A stretch of DNA of 58,369 nt. It comes from an uncultured Prevotellaceae bacterium. GTDB taxonomy: Bacteria > Bacteroidota > Bacteroidia > Bacteroidales > Bacteroidaceae. The position numbers and the translations under genes are program-made. The notes beneath the pieces were generated by a model. The model saw nothing but the letters and a program-made list of their open reading frames with translations, was not told the DNA's origin and did not search any database. Below are positions 33,944-41,303 of the stretch, one piece after another (position 1 is the first letter of the stretch; the number at the start of each line of letters is the position of its first letter). Where the stretch lies: assembly GCA_902784755.1 (NCBI GenBank), contig CACZVX010000006.1, positions 1 through 58,369 on the forward strand. The letters are read 5' to 3'.

Positions 33944-36355
33944 TTAATCCTGGAAATAGACACGCTTCACACGGTTAGATATGCCCGTCAGCACTTCGTA
34001 AGGAATGGTGTCCAAACAATCACTAAGCACGGTAACTGGCAAATGATTACCGAAAATCTCCACTATGTCACCTTCCTTGCAGTCGATGTCTGTTACATCA
34101 ATCATCGCCACATCCATACAGATATTACCTACATACGGTGCTTTCTTGCCATTTACCAAACAGTAGCAGCGGCCACGGCCCAAATGGCGGTTCAAACCGT
34201 CGGCATATCCGATAGGAATAGCAGCAATCACAGAGTCGCGAGTCAGTACACCTTTCCTGCTATAACCCACAGTCTCTTCCTTTGGCACGTGACGTAATTG
34301 CAAAATTGTTGTCTTTAGCGTTGAAACGGTGTTCAAAATACGATTGTCAATGGAATCCACTCCGTAAAGACCTATCCCCAAACGACACATATCCAGCTGA
34401 CGTTCGGGGAAATGCTCAATACCTGCAGAATTGTCCATATGTCGCAGAATCTTATGCGGGAATGCTGCCTGCAACCTTTTGCTGGCCATGTCAAAACGTT
34501 CAAACTGCAAAGCTGAGAACTCATCAAAATTCGCGCTATCACTACCCACAAAATGCGAAAACACCGAACGAGGCACCACAGCCTGCTGATGATGGAGAAT
34601 ATCTATAAGTTTTTCGACATCTAGCGAGGTATTGAATCCTAACCGATGCATACCCGTATCCAGCTTTATGTGCACAGGATATCCCGTAATGCCTTCCTTG
34701 CGAGCAGCCTTAATGAGAGCATCTAATAAACGGAAACTGTAAACCTCGGGTTCTAGTTCGTATTCGAACATAGTCTTAAACGAGGTCATCTCGGGATTCA
34801 TAATCATAATATTCTGTGTAATCCCAGCCTTACGCAGAGTAACACCCTCATCGGCAACAGCCACAGCCAGATAATCCACCCGATGATCTTGCAACGTCTT
34901 GGCTACCTCTACAGCTCCTGCACCATAAGCATCGGCCTTTACCATACAGACAATTTTCGTCTCAGGTTTCATGAACGAACGGTAGAAGTTCAGATTATCT
35001 ACCAATGCATTGAGATTCACTTCCAGAATGGTCTCATGAACCTTCTGCTCAAGCAATTCCGTCAAATGATCAAAACCAAAGGGGCGGGCGCCTTTAATCA
35101 AAACAACCTCATTGCGAAGATTGTTAAAAACTATACTGTCAATGAATTCTTCGCAACTTTCAAAAAAGTATTTTTCGAAAATATTAATCTGATTGGCTTC
35201 TGACTTAATCTGAGGGCCAATACCAATGAACTTCTCCACTCCACGCTTCTCGCAGAGCACCGACACCTCTCTATATAGAGTCTCTGGTGTCATTCCACTT
35301 TGGTAAATATCACTCAGGATAAGTGTCCGTTTCCTTCCTTTCTGTTCAGGACGGCGATTCATGAAGTCAAGAGCGATGTCCAGAGAATTAATATCTGAGT
35401 TATAAGAGTCGTTGATAAGTGTACAACCACGCTGACCTTCCTTTACCTCTAGCCGCATAGCAACAGGTTCAAGATGCTTAAGCCGTTCAGAAATCAATTC
35501 ATCATTTAGACCCAAATACTTTGCAACTGCAGCACAAGCCCCGGCATTTTCTTTAGAGGCTCGATCGATAAACGGCAGCTCACCTTCCCAAGGCTGATAG
35601 GCTATCGTCTTGCTTTTCAGCTCACCGATATGCCGGGTAATCACGGAATCATTTGCAGGATAGAACACTACTTCTGCATCATGGAACAGCTTCAGTTTCT
35701 CTTGACATTTGGTATCTACAGAATCGAAGTTTTCCTGATGGGCAGTTCCGATATTGGTAATGACACCAATTGTCGGCTGTATAATATCCCGCAGAGCATT
35801 CATCTCATCAGGTTTGCTAATACCTGCCTCGAAGATTCCCACCTGTGTATGTTCCTGAAGCAGCCAGACAGAGAGCGGCACACCTATCTGGGAGTTATAG
35901 GAACGGGGAGAACGGACAACAGCCAATTGCTGAGTATGATGAGAAGACTGATCATTAACTCCGGAAAGAATCTGATAAAGCCATTCTTTTACGATTGTCT
36001 TTCCATTTGAGCCCGTAATGCCTACGACAGGTATCCGAATTTCATCGCGATGGCGTTCTGCCAAACGCTGCAATGCTTCCAGCGGATGTAACACCTTCAG
36101 AAAATTGCCGTCTGGGTATTTCAGCGCATAACTTTCAGGTACTTTTTCCACAACGAAGTTACGCACTCCGCGACGATATAAGTCATCTATATACCGGTGA
36201 CCATCGTTTCTTTCACTCTTCAGGGCAAAGAAGAGTGTTTCTTCAGGGAAACAAAGACTTCGGCTGTCTGTCAGCAGGAAGCCAACGTTCGAAGGCGCGT
36301 CGCCATAGCGGTGTGCTCCGATTAAGGTTGTTACTTTTTCTATTGTGTAATTCAT
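33944..36355 (-). CDS. Bifunctional MurF-type ligase / alanine racemase fusion
   Basis: Peptidoglycan precursor enzyme. Residues about 1-440 are a Mur ligase of the MurF type (ATP loop GITGSNGKT, then EAGISKPDEM and NIGTAHQENF); about 445-803 are a fold-III alanine racemase (PLP lysine in VKADAYGAG, IPIGYADGL, GNICMDVAMIDVT). This fusion is characteristic of Bacteroidota. I start at the ATG at 36355 rather than that at 36370, because the latter lies in the promoter itself (TGTACTTTTGCATTATG); the -7 box TACTTTTG ends only 4 bases before the chosen ATG, so the mRNA would be leaderless or nearly so. Single gene; an inverted repeat follows its stop. Confidence 0.94.
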   Translation of the reverse strand: MNYTIEKVTTLIGAHRYGDAPSNVGFLLTDSRSLCFPEETLFFALKSERNDGHRYIDDLYRRGVRNFVVEKVPESYALKYPDGNFLKVLHPLEALQRLAERHRDEIRIPVVGITGSNGKTIVKEWLYQILSGVNDQSSHHTQQLAVVRSPRSYNSQIGVPLSVWLLQEHTQVGIFEAGISKPDEMNALRDIIQPTIGVITNIGTAHQENFDSVDTKCQEKLKLFHDAEVVFYPANDSVITRHIGELKSKTIAYQPWEGELPFIDRASKENAGACAAVAKYLGLNDELISERLKHLEPVAMRLEVKEGQRGCTLINDSYNSDINSLDIALDFMNRRPEQKGRKRTLILSDIYQSGMTPETLYREVSVLCEKRGVEKFIGIGPQIKSEANQINIFEKYFFESCEEFIDSIVFNNLRNEVVLIKGARPFGFDHLTELLEQKVHETILEVNLNALVDNLNFYRSFMKPETKIVCMVKADAYGAGAVEVAKTLQDHRVDYLAVAVADEGVTLRKAGITQNIMIMNPEMTSFKTMFEYELEPEVYSFRLLDALIKAARKEGITGYPVHIKLDTGMHRLGFNTSLDVEKLIDILHHQQAVVPRSVFSHFVGSDSANFDEFSALQFERFDMASKRLQAAFPHKILRHMDNSAGIEHFPERQLDMCRLGIGLYGVDSIDNRILNTVSTLKTTILQLRHVPKEETVGYSRKGVLTRDSVIAAIPIGYADGLNRHLGRGRCYCLVNGKKAPYVGNICMDVAMIDVTDIDCKEGDIVEIFGNHLPVTVLSDCLDTIPYEVLTGISNRVKRVYFQD

Positions 36356-36359
36356 AATG

Positions 36360-36391
36360 CAAAAGTACATTTTGTTTTCGAATCTTCCAAA
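36360..36391 (-). promoter_or_regulatory. Full promoter of murF-alr, leaderless
   Basis: Minus-strand TTTG (36388-36391), 20-base spacer, TACTTTTG (36360-36367). The ATG at 36355 begins 4 bases after the box, about where transcription should start. Confidence 0.75.
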
Positions 36392-36424
36392 TAAAACCCC
36401 AAAAATTCTCTTTCATTTTTGAGT

Positions 36425-36487
36425 AGTGATTAGGGCCTAATTACAATCCAAAAATGACAAATTTGAAGAGTGATTAGGGCCTAATTA
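36425..36487. promoter_or_regulatory. Twin operator-like repeats upstream of murF-alr
   Basis: The 19-base sequence AGTGATTAGGGCCTAATTA occurs identically at 36425-36443 and 36469-36487. Its core ATTAGG-G-CCTAAT is an odd-centred palindrome. The copies are 44 bases apart, close to four helical turns, which suits a looping or cooperative dimeric regulator. They lie 34 bases upstream of the murF-alr -33 box and downstream of the XRE gene. Confidence 0.5.
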
Positions 36488-36507
36488 AAGCAGGCAAGAA
36501 AAAAGGG

Positions 36508-36550
36508 CATAAAAATTCCCTCAAACACTCTGTAGAGAATGCTGAGGGAA
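36508..36550 (-). terminator. Terminator after the XRE regulator gene
   Basis: An 8-bp stem TTCCCTCA/TGAGGGAA (36516-36523 with 36543-36550, 19-base loop) followed on the minus strand by a T-rich run. Confidence 0.65.
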
Positions 36551-36616
36551 CTGAACATATATTAATCATTGTGTTGGTTTCTTTCTGCCAGATGAAAGTA
36601 TCGCCAAATCACGATT

Positions 36617-36844
36617 TCATCCTATTACATCATTTGATTTTGTCTTTATATCCTCAGAATAGAGACTGAAGAAATCAAAATCAAGAATCTTACTAATACG
36701 AAAGAGAACACCTGTGTCGATAGTCATCTTGTCATATATATTATAAATATTTGTTCGGTGACACCCAAGTTCTCGGGCAAGCCAAACAGTGGTCTTGCCT
36801 TGTTCTTCTACTTTTAAACGTATACATTGTCCGATGTGAACCAT
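36617..36844 (-). CDS. Small XRE-type helix-turn-helix DNA-binding protein
   Basis: A 75-residue protein made almost entirely of one lambda-repressor-like HTH: TTVWLARELGCHRTNIYNIYDK matches the helix 2-turn-helix 3 pattern, followed by TIDTGVLFRISKILDFDFF, the usual XRE fourth helix. No sensor or dimerisation domain is visible. It stands alone with its own promoter (36939-36946) and terminator. Clusters of symmetric sites lie on both sides of the gene (36425-36487 and 36955-37014) and are candidates for its binding sites. Target genes are unknown. Confidence 0.85.
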   Translation of the reverse strand: MVHIGQCIRLKVEEQGKTTVWLARELGCHRTNIYNIYDKMTIDTGVLFRISKILDFDFFSLYSEDIKTKSNDVIG

Positions 36845-36938
36845 CTCTCTCTAATCTGTTTTTATTATGTTGGATGTGTGTGTAATAACAGCCTAATAAT
36901 AAGGCAACCCAAAAGTATTCATATCATAAAGAATTGTG

Positions 36939-36946
36939 CAAAGGTA
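36939..36946 (-). promoter_or_regulatory. Promoter -7 box of the XRE regulator gene
   Basis: Minus-strand TACCTTTG, about 95 bases before the start codon. A TTTG lies only about 15 bases upstream, so the -33 match is imperfect. Confidence 0.5.
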
Positions 36947-36954
36947 AGAAATTA

Positions 36955-37014
36955 TTAACTACAAAGCGTGTTGAAATGTAGATAATTTAGCAACATGTAG
37001 AGTAATTAACTACA
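36955..37014. promoter_or_regulatory. Cluster of four TTAnCTACA-type half-sites upstream of the XRE gene
   Basis: TTAACTACA (36955-36963), ATGTAGATAA (36976-36985), ATGTAGAGTAA (36995-37005) and TTAACTACA (37006-37014) form two outward-symmetric pairs across the promoter region of the XRE gene. The last copy covers the stop codon of the GSCFA gene. They could be operators for the XRE protein (autoregulation). Confidence 0.45.
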
Positions 37015-37929
37015 GAAGGGAACTTTCCATTTGGTTTTAAAGGCCTTCAGTTGGTCTTGGGTCTTTTGCAGAAACTGCTGATACTCCTGGCTATCTGGAT
37101 TAAAAGGCCTATGGGCTATTGCCCTTTTCAGTGGCTGCCATTCCTCAAGATACCGTTTAGCAGTATCAGAAAAACATGTCTCTACTAATCTTTGCCAGAT
37201 ATATTCGACCGTCTGAGCTGTGGGATGCATCATATCAGGATTATAAAAACGATAGTCGCGCAACTCATCGTTCACAATTTCGTAGGCAGGAAAATAATAA
37301 AGTGAGGCATTAAGACTGGAATTATCAGCCAACAGTTTATCAATAGCCAGCAGAAGAACAGCTTTTGAAAGTTGACTGCGATGAAAACCATACTTCTGAT
37401 AACGGATAGGACTAACAGTAAGGATAACCTTCATCGATGGATTCCATTGGCGCAATAAAGTAATGGATTGCTTCAGATAGTCGGCACAATCATTGACTGT
37501 GAGCTCCCGTTCTTCAAAAAGAGACTGAGGACGCTTCTGACAATTATCCACAATCTTTCCCGTATCCTTTTCTACATAAATATGGTTTGTACCGAGTGTC
37601 AGAACCACTAAAGAGAGAGAGGAGAGAGGAAAGAGGAAAGAGGAGAGAGATTTCTTTTCTCCGCGTACGTCTTCCAGGATAGTTTTCTTTTCTTGAGAGT
37701 ATTCTCTTCCCTCTCTCCTCTCTTCTCTCTCCTCTAAACGCTGAAGCGTATGGAGGATACTGGCAGGATTGTACATCACACCGTAAGGATTCACTGTAAC
37801 AGGGAATTCCTCTTCTGCGAAACGCTGGCCGATTTGATCTGCAAAGCATGAGCCCACAAAAAGCATAGATTCTGCAGGTGCTATTTGCCAAGAAGGTTTT
37901 TCTATCTCAACTCTTGTTCTGAATTCCAT
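37006..37929 (-). CDS. GSCFA domain protein
   Basis: Member of the GSCFA family, recognised by the name-giving motif FVGSCFADQIGQRF near residue 25 and the later TLGTNHIY and TVSPIRYQ motifs, an SGNH-hydrolase-like arrangement. Function is not established; members occur with cell-envelope genes. About 45 residues between roughly 70 and 115 (E, R, K, S-rich, containing REYSQEKK) interrupt the domain and are encoded by a purine/pyrimidine repeat. The protein is otherwise of normal length. It starts 17 bases after the Nudix gene and is probably in one transcript with it and Fkp. Confidence 0.85.
   Translation of the reverse strand: MEFRTRVEIEKPSWQIAPAESMLFVGSCFADQIGQRFAEEEFPVTVNPYGVMYNPASILHTLQRLEEREERREGREYSQEKKTILEDVRGEKKSLSSFLFPLSSLSLVVLTLGTNHIYVEKDTGKIVDNCQKRPQSLFEERELTVNDCADYLKQSITLLRQWNPSMKVILTVSPIRYQKYGFHRSQLSKAVLLLAIDKLLADNSSLNASLYYFPAYEIVNDELRDYRFYNPDMMHPTAQTVEYIWQRLVETCFSDTAKRYLEEWQPLKRAIAHRPFNPDSQEYQQFLQKTQDQLKAFKTKWKVPFCS
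37612..37735. repeat. Palindromic purine/pyrimidine element inside the GSCFA gene
   Basis: A GA-rich arm (37612-37650) faces a CT-rich arm (37704-37735) around a unique core. The 63 bases from about 37645 to 37707 align without gaps to the element in the Fkp gene (about two thirds identical by hand count), in the same strand and reading frame. Both therefore add a similar peptide: REYSQEKK...EKKSLSS here, REFSQEKN...EKESLPS in Fkp. Confidence 0.65.
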
Positions 37930-37946
37930 ATGATGAATCCTTTCCC

Positions 37947-38432
37947 CTACTCTTCACCTTTCCAGATAAGACGGGCATCCATCAGGATTTCCGCATGGTC
38001 AAAAGCTAACTCAGGAAGTGCATCGAGTGAAAACCAACGAGCACAGGAGGCATCATCGGCCCCATGGACTTTCACTGATTTCTCTATCTCTGCAAAATAG
38101 GCAATGGTAATAACACGTTCTCGGGGATCGCGGTCAACCGTAGTATAGGCTCCTACTTGAAAGATTTCTGTTTCAGTAAGTTCAATGCCCGTCTCTTCCT
38201 TGAGTTCACGCACAGCAGCTGTTTCCGCTGTCTCATCAATATTCATAAAACCGCCTGGGAATGCCCACTGTCCTTTACATGGTTCATTCTTGCGCTGAAT
38301 CAGCAGAACTTTATTGTCACTGGTAAAGACAATGCAATCAGCCGTTACTGCCGGATGGGGGTATTTATAGACCCATCCTTGTCCTCCCTGCTTAGGGAGA
38401 GATTCAGATTGACTATCATCTTTATTATTCAT
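37947..38432 (-). CDS. Nudix hydrolase
   Basis: A 161-residue pyrophosphohydrolase of the Nudix family. The Nudix box is complete: GGFMNIDETAETAAVRELKEETGIEL fits GX5EX7REUXEEXGU (about residues 61-86). The substrate cannot be assigned; such proteins are often called MutT-like or ADP-ribose/NADH hydrolases. The N-terminal stretch (about residues 8-18, ESLPKQGGQGW) is encoded by a short palindromic CCTCCC...GGGAG sequence and is probably an inserted repeat. It lies 60 bases after Fkp and 17 before the GSCFA gene. Confidence 0.9.
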   Translation of the reverse strand: MNNKDDSQSESLPKQGGQGWVYKYPHPAVTADCIVFTSDNKVLLIQRKNEPCKGQWAFPGGFMNIDETAETAAVRELKEETGIELTETEIFQVGAYTTVDRDPRERVITIAYFAEIEKSVKVHGADDASCARWFSLDALPELAFDHAEILMDARLIWKGEE

Positions 38433-38492
38433 TTCCGTATCATTTTTTTATAAAGCCCTCCCTAAGCCGAAAGGGTTTGAGTAGGGCTTCCT

Positions 38493-41303
38493 TTAACTAC
38501 GACTTACTTGCAATCCTTGCGTGCTCAATGACATTTCCACAAAACGTGCATTGGCATTGGGACGATACTGCTGAAGTGTCTTTTTTATGCGCGCAGCAGC
38601 TTCGGGGTCTTTGGCTACCATATAAAGATAACCGCCACCACCAGCACCGCCCAACTTATATCCCAGACAGAAATCATCAATCTGCCGTGTGATAGCTTCC
38701 ACTTCTTCAGGATTGGTGCCACTATCAATAGATTGGTTTTGCTGCCACGTTTTTCTAACAAGAATACCCATCTGTCGAAAATCAGCACGTTGAATAGCTT
38801 CATACATATCCATGGCATGCTGCTTCATTTCACGGAGCAGTCTTAATTCATCACTCTGATTAAGAAACATACGGCGTACTATCTCTGCTAGGATTTTCTT
38901 GGCTGTTCGTGTGATTCCTGTATAATATAATAGGTGGCATTGCTGGTATTCCGGTTGAGTGAAGAGATCATTAGGCAACCATCGCACCGTTGGATTCTGC
39001 TCAAAGCCACGTTCAGTCTGCAATAGCTTGACGCCCTGTAGAATACCACCGAACTGATCCTGCCAACCTCCACCTGTGGTAAGCAGTTGTTCCAAAACCA
39101 GCGTACGATGACCTATTTCATTCTTATCCCACGCCAGTCCGCAAAAATCATTTAGTGCTCCCAGGACCGTAGAAGCAAGGACACTGCTTGTGCCTAAGCC
39201 ACTACCCGCTGGAATGGCTGAGAGCAAGGTAAGTTCTATTCCACAACCAAAGGCTTGCAACTGATGCTCGAGTGTATCATAACGCTCTGAAGAAAAACCT
39301 GGCTGGAAACCTGCCAACACAAGTGCCGCTTTGGGAATTGAGAATGGACTACCTACATGGTGGTAGTCAGCCAATTCCTCATAAGTACTTACTTGCTCCA
39401 TTGCTCCGAGATCGATGCTACGAAGAATAATATGAGGTTCACGACATGGACGGACATAAGCATGAAGGGGTGGCTGTCCATTCAATTCGATAGCAAGGTT
39501 CACGACATTTCCTCCCTCCATCAAACAATACGGTGGAGTATCACTCCAACCTCCAGCGATATCAATTCGGACAGGGGAACGTCCCCATACAATCTGATCG
39601 CTATATACCGACATGCGCGGCGTTTGTTTTTCCGCAAGTACTTGTTGTGTAAGTCCCTGTTGTAACAAAGAAAATGCTTTCGTAGAATCATCACGGAACA
39701 TCGCATCATGGATGCGCGTCATTAACGGAGCATCTGTAGGCAACTCACTAGGCATAGGAATATTCATCTCACGATATTCGCGAGCCGCATCTTCCAAGTC
39801 CACTTGATAGAAAACACTATGCTGCCAATTCTCCGCTAACAAAGGCCAGTTCTTTTTGCGGAAGTCACGTCGTTGTGCTACCAAACGATGCATATTGGCT
39901 TGGTTGGATATGTTCTCAGCAGACAAATATGGTGAGGGGAGAGACTCTTTCTCTACGTTCTTATCTGCTTGAAGTTTATTCTTTTCCTGAGAGAATTCTC
40001 TCTCCTTTATTCTCTCTCCTCTCCTCTCTAAGATAAAACCTATTTCCTCCACGCTGTTCACAACTGGGAAACGTTTTTCCTGCTGATCTTTTCCTGAGAA
40101 TTTATCATCTATATGATAGCAACGCACTGCCCAAGAGCTGTCACCAATGGGAACCACATCCACACACTGGCCTGGATTCAACTTGAGGTGGAAATCATTT
40201 TCGGGAACACCTGTTATGATATGATCATGAGAAAGATGCCAATGTCTTCCTATATAACTGTTCTCTATCCATACATTCGTGTTTTCAGCTGTAAGGGAAT
40301 TCTCAGTAACGGCATTCTGCACAAACATAGCAGGATGCGGCTTGCGGGAATGATGCATAATCTTACGCTGGTCGTTCTCTAAGTTTTGGATAGTAACCAT
40401 TGAAGATATAAGCTCACGGGAGGTTCCGAAATGATAGAACTCGCCACCAGCCAGAGGTAACACGACAACCTTCAACTGTGCCAATTCAGGATCTTCTATT
40501 GTAGGATGAGTGCCTAAAGCCAAACCAAATTCGCCATAAAGATCGTATTCTCTTAATAGGGGATGGAGAATGGAAAATGGCGAATTATGGTTACCCTCTT
40601 GGGCGTTATTTTGCACTGCTCGTTTCATCAGCAGTTCCACAGCATGGTCGGAAAGAAGCCAGATTCCAATATCCGTTAGGTAGAAATGATCGTTGAGCAA
40701 ACCGCTCAATGTCTCCATACTCGGTTTTTGCAACATGCATTTCATCTCCTGAGGATGCTGGCGTGAAGAAACGAAGACGCCATGGTCCTTCGCAATTTCG
40801 GGTCCTAACCAGAGACCATAACAAACCACATCGGCTTCTGGAACCGGCTGGAGAGGTTGCGTAGCACGGATATAGACATCACCACTTACTACCATCGTAT
40901 GAATATTTTCAGGTACTATATCCATGATCTGCTCATAGAGAGGGACCTGCAGGGAAAGAAGGTCTTGTGACAAACGTTGTCCACGCTCCCAGCGAAAAAC
41001 AGGAAGAGGTGTTAGGATCTTGCCCGATGGTGCATAAGAAGGCAATCGCCTACTCTGTCCTCCAGCATGTAGCAATATACGCTTCTCGTGAGACATCCAT
41101 TCTTTAAATGAAGATTCCTCACTCTCCATTTTACATTCTTCACTTAGATAGGCTTGCTGCAGTAACCATGCTGTTCCCCCACCCGACCCTAACTTATGTC
41201 CGACAGGATCATTGGTGCAGAAATATTCATTCTGGGAAAGCCCTGTTATCTCATGGAAACATCCAACAAGATTAGGCGGCAGTGAGAGCAGTTTCTTAAT
41301 CAT
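38493..41303 (-). CDS. fkp: Bifunctional L-fucokinase / fucose-1-phosphate guanylyltransferase
   Basis: Makes GDP-L-fucose from free L-fucose and ATP/GTP for fucosylation of capsule and glycoproteins. The N-terminal half (about 1-430) is the guanylyltransferase (HAGGQSRRLPSYAPSGKILTPLPVFRW nucleotide-binding loop near residue 75); the C-terminal half (about 570-936) is a GHMP kinase (PVRIDIAGGWSDTPPY; PAGSGLGTSSVLAS ATP loop; GGAGGGGYLYMVA). Length 936 is near that of Bacteroides Fkp (about 949). A low-complexity inserted peptide (about residues 425-460) sits between the two halves and is encoded by a palindromic element. The gene overlaps the stop of the YfhO gene by 4 bases. Confidence 0.94.
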   Translation of the reverse strand: MIKKLLSLPPNLVGCFHEITGLSQNEYFCTNDPVGHKLGSGGGTAWLLQQAYLSEECKMESEESSFKEWMSHEKRILLHAGGQSRRLPSYAPSGKILTPLPVFRWERGQRLSQDLLSLQVPLYEQIMDIVPENIHTMVVSGDVYIRATQPLQPVPEADVVCYGLWLGPEIAKDHGVFVSSRQHPQEMKCMLQKPSMETLSGLLNDHFYLTDIGIWLLSDHAVELLMKRAVQNNAQEGNHNSPFSILHPLLREYDLYGEFGLALGTHPTIEDPELAQLKVVVLPLAGGEFYHFGTSRELISSMVTIQNLENDQRKIMHHSRKPHPAMFVQNAVTENSLTAENTNVWIENSYIGRHWHLSHDHIITGVPENDFHLKLNPGQCVDVVPIGDSSWAVRCYHIDDKFSGKDQQEKRFPVVNSVEEIGFILERRGERIKEREFSQEKNKLQADKNVEKESLPSPYLSAENISNQANMHRLVAQRRDFRKKNWPLLAENWQHSVFYQVDLEDAAREYREMNIPMPSELPTDAPLMTRIHDAMFRDDSTKAFSLLQQGLTQQVLAEKQTPRMSVYSDQIVWGRSPVRIDIAGGWSDTPPYCLMEGGNVVNLAIELNGQPPLHAYVRPCREPHIILRSIDLGAMEQVSTYEELADYHHVGSPFSIPKAALVLAGFQPGFSSERYDTLEHQLQAFGCGIELTLLSAIPAGSGLGTSSVLASTVLGALNDFCGLAWDKNEIGHRTLVLEQLLTTGGGWQDQFGGILQGVKLLQTERGFEQNPTVRWLPNDLFTQPEYQQCHLLYYTGITRTAKKILAEIVRRMFLNQSDELRLLREMKQHAMDMYEAIQRADFRQMGILVRKTWQQNQSIDSGTNPEEVEAITRQIDDFCLGYKLGGAGGGGYLYMVAKDPEAAARIKKTLQQYRPNANARFVEMSLSTQGLQVSRS
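39931..40029. repeat. Palindromic purine/pyrimidine element inside fkp
   Basis: GA-rich arm 39931-39946, CT-rich arm 39991-40029, with a core that aligns to the GSCFA element over 63 bases. It falls in the linker between guanylyltransferase and kinase, so neither active site is disturbed. Confidence 0.6.
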
